From NCBI GenBank assembly GCA_963766295.1, contig CAVXYW010000002.1, positions 1,364,001-1,428,000 on the forward strand: a stretch of DNA of 64,000 nt, written 5' to 3'. Shown here in pieces: positions 44,033 to 52,272 of the stretch. Every line of letters begins with the position of its first letter. Position 1 is the stretch's first letter. The notes under the pieces were generated by a model. That model was not told where the DNA came from. It did not search any database and was given only the letters and a program-made list of their open reading frames with translations. Origin of the DNA: JBBDRJ01 sp963766295 (GTDB lineage Bacteria > Actinomycetota > JAICYB01). A program made the position numbers and the translations under genes.

Positions 44033-45105
44033 CCGGCGCCTCCGGACGCAAGGAAGTCCATGTAGAACAACGCGAGACCGAGCCCGGCGGTAAGGGCGGC
44101 GACGAGCCAGAACCGCACTATCACAGTGAACTCGGCCCACCCTCGAAGCTCGAAGTGATGGTGCAGCGGCGCCATGGCGAAGATGCGTCGTCCGTCAAAC
44201 ACCCTGTAGGTGAAGATCTGGAGGATCACGCTCAATCCTTCGATCACGAAGAGGCCGCCGATCACCATCAAGAGCAGCTGCGTCCTCGTGAACAATGCAA
44301 GCGCTCCGAGGGCGCCGCCAAGAGCGAGGGCGCCGGTGTCGCCCATAACTATTCGAGCGGGCGCCGCATTCCACCAGAGGAAACCGATGCACGCGCCGAG
44401 AAGTGCTGCCGAGGCTACGGCTGCGTCTAGCATTCCGGACGGCGCTACGGGCGACAGCTGCGGATAGAACTCGGGATTCCTGAATTCCCAGAAGCCAATG
44501 ATGGTGAAAACGAAGAAGCACATCGCGGCCGACCCCGACGCGAGCCCGTCGACACCATCGGCGAAGTTCACGCCGTTGGACGTCCCTGCGATCAAGAGGA
44601 TTACGAACAGCGCGAAGACGATCTTTGGGAGCGTCGGTAGGAATCCGAGGTCGGTGCCGGTCCAAGAGATGCGCGAGGTCAGACCCGTCCATTCGAGGGC
44701 TGCGTAGGCCAAAGCAAAACCGACGATGGCTTGTCCGATGAACTTCGCGCGTTTGCTCAGTCCGAGCGACCTTGTTCGCCGGATCTTCGCGAGATCGTCG
44801 ATGGCGCCGATCACGCCCAGCGCCCAGGCGACACCGAGGACCAACATCCCGGACGGAGCAAGCGATTGGAAGCGGATGCCTCCGTCGGCGATTCGAAGAT
44901 GCGCGCCGAGATAGCCGAGCGTCGCCGCGGCTATCAGGACGAGGCCGCCCATGGTCGGCGTCCCGTGTTTGACGAAGTGTGTTGCGGGTCCGTCCTCGCG
45001 GATCAGCTCACCGATCCCACGCGCCCGGAACAGGTCGATGACACGCGGGGTCAGCAGCAAACCGACTATCAATGCGATGACCGTGGCCAGCAGGATGCTT
45101 TGCAC
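44029..45105 (-). CDS. mraY: Phospho-N-acetylmuramoyl-pentapeptide transferase
   Basis: A 358-residue ten-helix enzyme that makes lipid I. Catalytic aspartates lie in GAIDDLAKIRR and NFADGVDGLASG; the late MAPLHHHFELRGW is diagnostic. GTG start with GGAGG upstream in the end of murF; three bases separate the two genes. Confidence 0.97.
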   Translation of the reverse strand: MQSILLATVIALIVGLLLTPRVIDLFRARGIGELIREDGPATHFVKHGTPTMGGLVLIAAATLGYLGAHLRIADGGIRFQSLAPSGMLVLGVAWALGVIGAIDDLAKIRRTRSLGLSKRAKFIGQAIVGFALAYAALEWTGLTSRISWTGTDLGFLPTLPKIVFALFVILLIAGTSNGVNFADGVDGLASGSAAMCFFVFTIIGFWEFRNPEFYPQLSPVAPSGMLDAAVASAALLGACIGFLWWNAAPARIVMGDTGALALGGALGALALFTRTQLLLMVIGGLFVIEGLSVILQIFTYRVFDGRRIFAMAPLHHHFELRGWAEFTVIVRFWLVAALTAGLGLALFYMDFLASGGAG

Positions 45106-45108
45106 CTT

Positions 45109-46473
45109 CTACGCCTCCCGCTGAACGCTCTCGAGCCGGCGCGTCAGCTCATCCGGCAACAGATCGAGCCCTGCGACCCGCGACGCTTTGATCAATACGA
45201 CGGACCCCGGCGCGATGAGACCGATCGCTGCGCCGGCCGCATCATCCATCGATTCCACTATGTGCGAGATGTCGCCGGCGGCGTCAGCGATGGCGACTGC
45301 TTCGGATCCAACGGTGATGACACCGCGGAAGCCAAGGGATCGAACCAGCCGTCCGATCCTCTTATGCGCGTCGACGGAGCCCGGACCGAGCTCCGCCATC
45401 GGGCCGAGGATCGCCCACGCTTCACGGTCGCCCGCCAGCTCCCGCACCGACCTGAGGGCGGCAGCAGTTGATGTCGGATTGGCGTTGTAGGCATCGTTGG
45501 CGATTGTCCAGTCGCCGACGCCCTGGATCTGCATGCGTGCCGCGCTCAACGGCGCGTCCACCAAAGCTGCCGACGCTTCGTTGGGGTCTATTCCCAATTC
45601 GATCGCCACGGCTATCGCCATCGCGGCGTTGCGCATCAGGGCTCGGTTCGGAACGGCCAATCGCACGGGCAGTTCCTCACCGTCTACGGCTACTACGCCG
45701 TGTGTTCGTCCTTCGCCGTCGATCCCGAGAGCGCGGTAGCGGATGGCCCCGCCTGGCCCAACGGTTTGAAGCTTCGCGGTCGTCGTTTCGGAGAAGACGT
45801 CCAGGAAGTCGTCGTTGGACGGAACGATCCCGAGCCCATCGGCCGGCAACGCGGCGAGAAGCTCCGACTTCGTTTGGGCGATGACTCTGCGCGAGCCGAA
45901 GATCTCCAAATGCGTTGAACCAACCCCTGTGATCACACCGATGCGCGGTTGCACGAAAGCGCAGAGCTCGGCGATCTCGCCACCGCGCCGGGCTCCGAGC
46001 TCGGTCACCAAAATCTCGGCATCGTCCGGACAGCCGATAACGACGGTGGGAACCGTCACGTCGGTGTTGTAGCTTCGTGGCGCCGAGTGCACTCGGTAGC
46101 GAACGCGAAGCGCGGCAGTCACTAGATCCTTTGTGAGGGTCTTGCCGGTACTTCCAGTGATGCCCACGGAACGCACCGCTAGCTGGGACCGGACGTGCAT
46201 CGCCAGATCTGAAAGAGCTTTGACCGTGCTTTCGACGAGGACGGCCGTCGCCGCGTCCGCTGGAAGACTCGCTTCCCGTTCGACAACGACGAACGGAGCA
46301 CCGGATTCAAACGCTGCATCGATGAAATCGTGACCCCCGCGAACAGCCATGAAAGCTGCGGTTCGGTTCACATCGCGTGAGTCGGCGACCACCGAAATGG
46401 CTTGTATCGACCCATCGCCAAGCAGGCGGCCCTTGCATATCTGGGCGACCTCGGCGGCCGTCAGGACCGGCAT
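45109..46473 (-). CDS. murF: UDP-MurNAc-tripeptide-D-alanyl-D-alanine ligase
   Basis: A 454-residue Mur ligase that adds D-Ala-D-Ala. The P-loop is GITGSTGKTLTKD (Leu where Thr is common), with ELGARRGGEIAEL, SYNTDVTVP and DAYNANPTST. It overlaps murE by 13 bases; GAGGTG precedes its ATG. Confidence 0.96.
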   Translation of the reverse strand: MPVLTAAEVAQICKGRLLGDGSIQAISVVADSRDVNRTAAFMAVRGGHDFIDAAFESGAPFVVVEREASLPADAATAVLVESTVKALSDLAMHVRSQLAVRSVGITGSTGKTLTKDLVTAALRVRYRVHSAPRSYNTDVTVPTVVIGCPDDAEILVTELGARRGGEIAELCAFVQPRIGVITGVGSTHLEIFGSRRVIAQTKSELLAALPADGLGIVPSNDDFLDVFSETTTAKLQTVGPGGAIRYRALGIDGEGRTHGVVAVDGEELPVRLAVPNRALMRNAAMAIAVAIELGIDPNEASAALVDAPLSAARMQIQGVGDWTIANDAYNANPTSTAAALRSVRELAGDREAWAILGPMAELGPGSVDAHKRIGRLVRSLGFRGVITVGSEAVAIADAAGDISHIVESMDDAAGAAIGLIAPGSVVLIKASRVAGLDLLPDELTRRLESVQREA

Positions 46474-47945
46474 CCGACACCTCGCAGCACTTCGCGGACG
46501 ACATCGCGGTCGTCGAACGGGATCGTGCGGTCCGCGAACTTCTGACCCTGTTCGTGACCCTTGCCGGCGACAAGAACAACGTCACCGGGACCGGCCGTTG
46601 TGATCGCTTTCTCGATCGCTTCACGGCGGTCGGGTACCTCGACGAATTCTCCGCCGCCGGATTCAGCTCCCGGTCGGATGTCGGCGATGATCGCGCCCGG
46701 TTCTTCAGATCGCGGGTTGTCCGAAGTAACGATCGTTAGATCGGCCGCACTCGTCGCAGCTTCGCCCATCAGCGGACGCTTGGCGCGATCCCTGTCGCCG
46801 CCGCAACCGAAGACAACGATGACTCGCATCTCGCCCGCGAGCTCACGGCACGCGCGAACCGCTTTCTCGAGAGCATCCGGAGTGTGCGCGTAGTCGACGA
46901 GCGCAAGGAATCCCTGTCCCTCGTCGATCGACTCGAGTCTGCCGGGCGCAGTTCGCAATCGTTCGATACCCAGGGCGGCTTCTGACAACGTGAACCCACA
47001 TTGCAGCGCCATCCCGGCGGCAAGCATGCAGTTGCTGAGGTTGTAACTCCCGACCAGCGACGTCCTGATGTCAACGCTTCCGACGGGTGTCTGCAGCAAT
47101 GCAAAAGAACCTCGCGGACCAAGATCGGCGTCGGTAGCCACGATGTCGGCGTCGGCGGAGCCGAAAGTCCAGACATCGAGAGCTTGCCCAACGCTTTCGT
47201 GCAGCGCGCGGCCGTATCCGTCACCGATGTTGATGACGGCTTGTTTCGTGTATGCAGTGTCGAAGAGCATCGCTTTCGCCTCGAAGTACGCCTCCATGGA
47301 CCCGTGCGTGTTGAGATGGTCCTGTGTGAGATTTGTGAACCCAGCGGAGGAAACCCGGGTCGCTCGAAGCCTATCCCGGGCCAACCCGTCGGAGCTCGCT
47401 TCTAATGCAACGAAGGTGACTCCGGCGTCTCGCATGCGGCGCAACAGGCGTTGCAGGTCAACAGCCTCGGGCGTGTTCATGGGCGCTGGCTCGTCCACCT
47501 CCATGAACCTGCGCGAGACGGTACCGATGACTCCGGCGTGAGCTCCAGCCGCAGTAGCGATTGACTCCAACAGATACGTAGTCGTGGTCTTTCCATTCGT
47601 GCCTGTGACCGCGGCGACACAAAGGTCGTGCGAGGGGTGGTTGTAGACCTCGGCGGCCAGGGGGCCGAGCGCGGGCCTGACGCTGCCGACTCGAGCCTGA
47701 GGCAGATCCACTTCGACGAATCTCTCAACCAATAGGGCTGCGGCACCGGCCTGCTTCGCGACCGGCGCAAAGTCGTGGCCATCTACGTGCTCACCGGGGA
47801 CGCAGCAGAACAGGTCCCCGCCAGATACACGCCGGGAGTCGTCTTCGATGCCCGTCACGGCGCCGTCTCCCCGGACTTCGGCTTCGATTCCGGCGCTCCG
47901 CAGCAGCGTGACGAGGGTCCGTTGGACCTGCTCGGCCCCACCCAT
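46461..47945 (-). CDS. murE: UDP-MurNAc-L-Ala-D-Glu ligase, meso-diaminopimelate type
   Basis: A 494-residue Mur ligase. P-loop VTGTNGKTTTTYLL, FTNLTQDHLNTHGSM, the carbamylated Lys in YFEAKAMLF and DYAHTPDALEKA are present. The third-residue specificity motif reads DNPRSEEP, the DNPR form that selects meso-diaminopimelate. The common SSH(A/G)L is SSDGL here. It therefore predicts A1-gamma type peptidoglycan. Confidence 0.97.
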   Translation of the reverse strand: MGGAEQVQRTLVTLLRSAGIEAEVRGDGAVTGIEDDSRRVSGGDLFCCVPGEHVDGHDFAPVAKQAGAAALLVERFVEVDLPQARVGSVRPALGPLAAEVYNHPSHDLCVAAVTGTNGKTTTTYLLESIATAAGAHAGVIGTVSRRFMEVDEPAPMNTPEAVDLQRLLRRMRDAGVTFVALEASSDGLARDRLRATRVSSAGFTNLTQDHLNTHGSMEAYFEAKAMLFDTAYTKQAVINIGDGYGRALHESVGQALDVWTFGSADADIVATDADLGPRGSFALLQTPVGSVDIRTSLVGSYNLSNCMLAAGMALQCGFTLSEAALGIERLRTAPGRLESIDEGQGFLALVDYAHTPDALEKAVRACRELAGEMRVIVVFGCGGDRDRAKRPLMGEAATSAADLTIVTSDNPRSEEPGAIIADIRPGAESGGGEFVEVPDRREAIEKAITTAGPGDVVLVAGKGHEQGQKFADRTIPFDDRDVVREVLRGVGCRS

Positions 47946-47959
47946 GTCGCCAGTCTCCC

Positions 47960-49624
47960 TCAGGCTCCCGGCGGGATGCGCAGGATCCTGACGGCTTCCT
48001 TGCCGATCTCGGCGAACGCCGGGGCGGCGGCCAGCCCTCCCTCTATTGGGACGGCGTTGTCCAGAACGATGGCGATCACCAGGCGGGGCGCGGAGGCCGG
48101 GAACATCCCGACGAACGACGCGATGTGGCCCGAGTAGCCGACACCCTCCTTGAGTCTGCGGGCAGTACCAGTCTTGCCGGCCACGTCGTAGCCGGGGATC
48201 TGCGCCAGCGTGCCGGTTCCTTCGGCCACGACCGTCCGCAGCATGTCCCGCACAGTGCTCGAGACCTTATTGGGGATGACTCGATGCCGGCGGGCCTGCG
48301 GTGTGCGGTGGATGTCGCCCTGAGGGTCGACCCAGCCCGACACCAATCTCGGTTCCACTACGACGCCGTCGTTGGCGATGGTGGCGAAGGCCTGAACGAT
48401 CTGCAACGGCGTTACCGACAACCCTTGTCCGATAGCCATGGTTGGAAGCGACGTTTGCCATCTTGTCGCGGACGGAAGCATCCCGGCGCTTTCGCCCGGG
48501 AAGCCCAAACCGGTTGTCTTTCCGTAGCCAAACAACTTGAAGTATTCGTCGAGCTTTTCAGCTCCGAGTTCCTGCGCCAGCCTGATCGTCCCCAGGTTGG
48601 AAGACTGCGCGAGGATGCCGCGCAGATCGAGCGATCGGGCTCCGTGTTTGTGCTCGATAAACGTTCGGTCCGCGATCTTGATGCTGTAAGGCACCCACAT
48701 CTGCTCGTCGGGTTTGATCGCACCCTCGGCCAGAGCTGCTGAAACCGTGACGATCTTGTTGACCGATCCGGGTTCATATGCGTCCGTTACCGCGCGGTTC
48801 TTGATCACCTGTGGATCGAGGTTTTCGATGACGTTGGGATCGAAGGTGGGGTTGTTCGCCATCGCGAAGATCTCGCCCGTTCGAGGATCCAACGCCACGG
48901 CCATTCCCCCGTTCGCACGCGTCTTCTCAACGGCTCGTTGCAATGCAGCTTCAGTCGACAGTTGGAGGTCGGGGTCGATCGTGAGCATCACGTCCGATCC
49001 CGGAACCGGTGGCTGCTCCGTGAAAACACCTTGCGGGATGCGGCGCCCGCGCGGATCCTGCTCGAGCACACGCCAGCCGGGGCGTCCACCCAGAAGCTTG
49101 TCGTAGCCGAACTCGATACCGGCCAGACCCTTCTGGTCGGTTCCGATGAGACCGACGACGGCGGACGCCAGATTTTCGTTGGGATACAAGCGCCGAGGCT
49201 CGTCGACGACACCGATGCCTGGGAGCTTCAGCTCTTCGATCTTCTTGGCGGTTACCAACCCGATGCGGCGAGCTAGATAAACGAAGGACGTGTCCTTACG
49301 AAGGTCGGCTTCGACTGGTACGGCGTCGAGCTGAAGATGAGGAGCCAAAACGCGCGCCGTTGCGGCCGGATCTCTGATGAGCTTCGGGTTGCCGTAGACA
49401 GTGCGCGAAGGGATGGAGACGGCCAGCTCTCCTCCGTACCGGTCGTAGATCGCACCGCGACGCGCGGGCAGCGTGATGTTGCGGACACGCTGTTTGCGAG
49501 CCTCTGCCGAGTAAGCCTCGGAACGAATGGCCTGGACGTATCCCAGCCGCACGCCGATCGCGGCAAGGCAGAGCAACAGCACCGCACCCATCGTGCCGGC
49601 GCGGCGCAGAGCCACGCGGCTCAT
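47960..49624 (-). CDS. ftsI: Class B penicillin-binding protein FtsI/PBP3
   Basis: A 554-residue division transpeptidase. One membrane helix (about residues 11-30), the dimerisation domain with RRGAIYDRYGGELA, and the transpeptidase with S287-V-N-K290 as SxxK, S341-S-N343 as SxN and K484-T-G. There are no PASTA domains at the C terminus. It overlaps ftsL (ATGA). Confidence 0.96.
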   Translation of the reverse strand: MSRVALRRAGTMGAVLLLCLAAIGVRLGYVQAIRSEAYSAEARKQRVRNITLPARRGAIYDRYGGELAVSIPSRTVYGNPKLIRDPAATARVLAPHLQLDAVPVEADLRKDTSFVYLARRIGLVTAKKIEELKLPGIGVVDEPRRLYPNENLASAVVGLIGTDQKGLAGIEFGYDKLLGGRPGWRVLEQDPRGRRIPQGVFTEQPPVPGSDVMLTIDPDLQLSTEAALQRAVEKTRANGGMAVALDPRTGEIFAMANNPTFDPNVIENLDPQVIKNRAVTDAYEPGSVNKIVTVSAALAEGAIKPDEQMWVPYSIKIADRTFIEHKHGARSLDLRGILAQSSNLGTIRLAQELGAEKLDEYFKLFGYGKTTGLGFPGESAGMLPSATRWQTSLPTMAIGQGLSVTPLQIVQAFATIANDGVVVEPRLVSGWVDPQGDIHRTPQARRHRVIPNKVSSTVRDMLRTVVAEGTGTLAQIPGYDVAGKTGTARRLKEGVGYSGHIASFVGMFPASAPRLVIAIVLDNAVPIEGGLAAAPAFAEIGKEAVRILRIPPGA

Positions 49625-50046
49625 GGGATGTCTAAGGCTTGTCGTTGCTGACTCTGGTCGCGGTCTTCGGCAACACGCCCGGCGGCTTGCTCCTGCGGCG
49701 AAGCGGAGCCACTGCCTACGAAACTGGGATCGGGATCGGCGACAAGACCCTGCTTGCTCGCCTCATCAGCTATGCGCTTGGCCGTCGAGAGTTGCGCGAC
49801 TTGCGCACGAAGAAGAGAAAGACGTTCAGTTTCCTTTTGCACCTGTTTTTCCAATGTCGCCGCGCGAAGACCGTCCTGCCCTATGGACGCATGCATCCCG
49901 GTGACACCGAACACGGTGACCACGGCCAGCACGACGAGCAGCACCGGCCGTCGGCGCGCAGCTTTCGCTCCGCGGACGACGCGCAAGTCGGGTCGGGTCG
50001 GAACGCGCGTCCTTGGCGCATAACGTGGGAGCGCGCGTACGGCCAT
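49621..50046 (-). CDS. ftsL: FtsL-like division protein
   Basis: A 141-residue bitopic protein: basic cytoplasmic N terminus, one helix (about residues 34-52), a leucine-rich coiled coil (LEKQVQKETERLSLLRAQVAQL) and a disordered tail. Similarity is by architecture and position between rsmH and ftsI rather than by motif. FtsL pairs with DivIC and FtsQ to activate FtsWI. It shares one base with the rsmH stop. Confidence 0.8.
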   Translation of the reverse strand: MAVRALPRYAPRTRVPTRPDLRVVRGAKAARRRPVLLVVLAVVTVFGVTGMHASIGQDGLRAATLEKQVQKETERLSLLRAQVAQLSTAKRIADEASKQGLVADPDPSFVGSGSASPQEQAAGRVAEDRDQSQQRQALDIP

Positions 50047-50990
50047 CAGTCGCCGGCCGATCCATTCAAAGTGCGGGTGGCTGCGCGCAGACGAGCAGAA
50101 GACGCTCGCGGATTGCGCTCGACTTCGGCCGACGAGGGAAGGATGGCGTTGGGTGTCAGGGTTTGCAGCGGCCCGGTCGCCGGAGGCGCACCTAGACCGG
50201 GCAGCGGACGACCACGTCCGGTGAAGCGCTGGAACATGCGCTTGACCAAACGGTCTTCGAGCGATTGATAAGAGATGACGACGACCCGGCCCCCGGGGGC
50301 GAGGACATCGGGAAGGGAGCCGAGCGCGCGCTCCAAAACCTCAAGCTCACTGTTGACCTCAACGCGAAGAGCCTGGAACGTGCGGCGGGCTGGGTGCCGA
50401 CGACGCGACTGCTGCGGGTAAGCCGACTCAACGAGCTCGGCCAGTTCGGTCGTCGTACGCAACGGTGCCCGACGCCGTGCATTTGTGATCGCGCGCGCTA
50501 TGCGGGACGCAAGACGCTCCTCGCCGTATGTACGAAGGATGCGCTCGAGATCGGCTTCGGAATAGGAGTTCACCACGTCGGCTGCGGTGAGCGCTTGCGA
50601 CGTGTCCATCCGCATGTCCAGCGGACCTGTCTGGCGCAGCGAAAACCCGCGCTCGGCGTTGTCGACCTGCATCGAGGACATGCCGAGGTCGAACAGGATC
50701 CCGTCGACACGTTCGATCTCTTGGCTCTGCAAGATCCACTCCAGATCCGCGAAATCCGTACGAACCAGCTTCACGGCGCCGCCGAATGACCTGAGGTTGT
50801 AGCGCGCTCGTGCGAGCGCCTCTGAATCGCGATCGACGCCGATCAGAGTGCTGCGGCCACCAACGTGACGAAGGATGGCCTCGGCGTGACCACCGGCCCC
50901 GACTGTCGCGTCGACATACACACCTTCGGGTCGCGGCGCGAGGAAATGAAGTACCTCTTCGACCATCACCGGCTGGTGGTCGTCGGTCAC
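50046..50990 (-). CDS. rsmH: 16S rRNA (cytosine1402-N4)-methyltransferase
   Basis: A 314-residue SAM enzyme (MraW). VYVDATVGAGGHAEAIL binds SAM; FDLGMSSMQVDNAERGFS and QALRVEVNSELEVLERAL are family motifs. The GTG at 50990 is chosen: GGAGG lies six bases upstream and it gives the usual HQPVMVEEVL start. The frame extends to 51122 without similarity. Confidence 0.96.
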   Translation of the reverse strand: MTDDHQPVMVEEVLHFLAPRPEGVYVDATVGAGGHAEAILRHVGGRSTLIGVDRDSEALARARYNLRSFGGAVKLVRTDFADLEWILQSQEIERVDGILFDLGMSSMQVDNAERGFSLRQTGPLDMRMDTSQALTAADVVNSYSEADLERILRTYGEERLASRIARAITNARRRAPLRTTTELAELVESAYPQQSRRRHPARRTFQALRVEVNSELEVLERALGSLPDVLAPGGRVVVISYQSLEDRLVKRMFQRFTGRGRPLPGLGAPPATGPLQTLTPNAILPSSAEVERNPRASSARLRAATRTLNGSAGD

Positions 50991-51132
50991 GATCGGCCTC
51001 CGCTCGAAGGGACGTTCTCCCGGACGAAGACACAGATCCCCGAGCGGCCGTCCGTCGGGACGGCGCTGGCGATCGCGCGGCATGACTCGGATCGGCGACC
51101 TTCTATCGAGCATCCTGGACACGCCTGCCCCC

Positions 51133-51555
51133 TTAGATGCCTAGCTCGGACGAGAACTCTTCGACGTTCGATTCCGCTTCTGCGCGCTGGGACTCCCAAC
51201 GGCCGGCGTCCCATATCTCCACGCGCGGGCCGGCGCCCACGATCACTACCTCTCGGTCCAGTCCGGCGTATGACCTGAAGGACTGCGGGACGGTCAGCCG
51301 GCCCTGCTTGTCGACGCGCTCGCTCTGGGCCTGAGAGAAGAAGAAACGTGCATATCGGCGAGCTTCTGGTTTCGTAGTAGGAAGCGAAGCGACGTTGGCG
51401 ACCTGGCGTTCCCACTCCTCGGGAGGAAAGACGTAGACACACGGATCGATGCCTTTCTGGAGGACGACCTGGCCCCCCAGGGCGTCGCGCATGCGCGCGG
51501 GGAAGATCACTCGTCCCTTGTCGTCCAGTCCATGCCGATGTTCTCCGAGGAACAA
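51133..51555 (-). CDS. mraZ: Transcriptional regulator MraZ
   Basis: A 140-residue protein with two AbrB/SpoVT-type repeats, each with the DxxxR signature (DDKGRVIFPARMRD and DKQGRLTVPQSFR). The TTG at 51555 is chosen: GGAGG is seven bases upstream and the N terminus FLGEHRHGL matches homologues. MraZ binds its own promoter and represses the dcw operon. It is the first gene of the cluster. Confidence 0.95.
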   Translation of the reverse strand: MFLGEHRHGLDDKGRVIFPARMRDALGGQVVLQKGIDPCVYVFPPEEWERQVANVASLPTTKPEARRYARFFFSQAQSERVDKQGRLTVPQSFRSYAGLDREVVIVGAGPRVEIWDAGRWESQRAEAESNVEEFSSELGI

Positions 51556-51637
51556 CCCGTCGCCTCCACGCCACTCCACGCGCTCCGGACCCGCCGCCGC
51601 AGCGGCCTCCCCGGACGCCCACCCGGACACCCAAACG

Positions 51638-51680
51638 CTCCAAGTTGCGCCACTTTACTCCACTACCCTCCATCGGTCAA
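51638..51680 (-). promoter_or_regulatory. dcw promoter overlapped by four MraZ boxes
   Basis: On the minus strand TTGACC (51680-51675) and TAAAGT (51657-51652) are 17 bases apart. TGGAG (51672), TGGAG (51662), TGGCG (51652) and TGGAG (51642) recur every 10 bp, as in known MraZ operators (TGGGN-N5). The boxes cover the spacer, the -10 end and the start site. Confidence 0.8.
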
Positions 51681-51730
51681 TGGCACGCAGCACTAAAACC
51701 GCAGGTAGAACGCGTGTTCGCTAGCGGACG

Positions 51731-52231
51731 CTAGCTAGCGCGTACCGAGAGGTATGGAAGCCACTCGGGCTCGGCCTGCCCGACGAGCAGACGGAGCCAG
51801 AAGCCGTCGTGGGGAGTCTTCGGCGGGTGCCGGAGCTTGAGGCCCACGTCGCCGGGGAGGCGATTCTCCTTCTTGCCGTTGCATCGCCTGCAGGATGCAA
51901 CGACGTTGTCCCACGTGTGCCCGCCGCCGCGGCTGCGCGGCATCACGTGGTCGACGTTCTCCGCCGGACGGCCGCAGTACTGGCAGGAATGCCCGTCCCG
52001 AAGGAACACCGCCTTGCGCGAGGGCGCCACGTGCAAGCGGCGCGGGACGCGCACGTAATAACGGAGGCGGATCACCGACGGCGCTTCGATCGACAGGTGC
52101 TCCGAGTGGTAGAGGGCGCCGTTGCGCTCAACGATCTCGGCCTTCTCACCCAGGACGAGCACTATCGCCCGCCGGTGCGCCACCACTCCCAGCGGTTCGA
52201 AAGTCGCGTTCAATATCAGCGATCTTCCCAA
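51731..52231 (-). CDS. HNH endonuclease-family protein
   Basis: A 166-residue protein with a C-terminal HNH domain: two CxxC pairs (CQYCGR, CRRCNGKK) and the central VDHVMPRSRGGGHTWDN. The N-terminal ATFEPLGVVAHRRAIVLVL is typical of a conserved actinobacterial and cyanobacterial family that is chromosomal and not linked to phage. The biological role is unknown. The TTG start at 52231 has little ribosome-site support. Confidence 0.88.
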   Translation of the reverse strand: MGRSLILNATFEPLGVVAHRRAIVLVLGEKAEIVERNGALYHSEHLSIEAPSVIRLRYYVRVPRRLHVAPSRKAVFLRDGHSCQYCGRPAENVDHVMPRSRGGGHTWDNVVASCRRCNGKKENRLPGDVGLKLRHPPKTPHDGFWLRLLVGQAEPEWLPYLSVRAS

Positions 52232-52272
52232 GCCACCACCGCCTAAATGTCTGAGCGAATTCTAACTGCTGG

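Noticed and set aside
51720..51739. Cluster of GCTAGC sites before mraZ, also seen at 12311, 28591 and 41584
   Set aside because: Several are explained by Ser or Gly codons next to TAG stop codons; no spacing or conserved context suggests a protein site.
51731..52231. HNH endonuclease as a sign of a mobile element or phage
   Set aside because: The family is a conserved chromosomal one and no integrase, repeat or tRNA junction is nearby.
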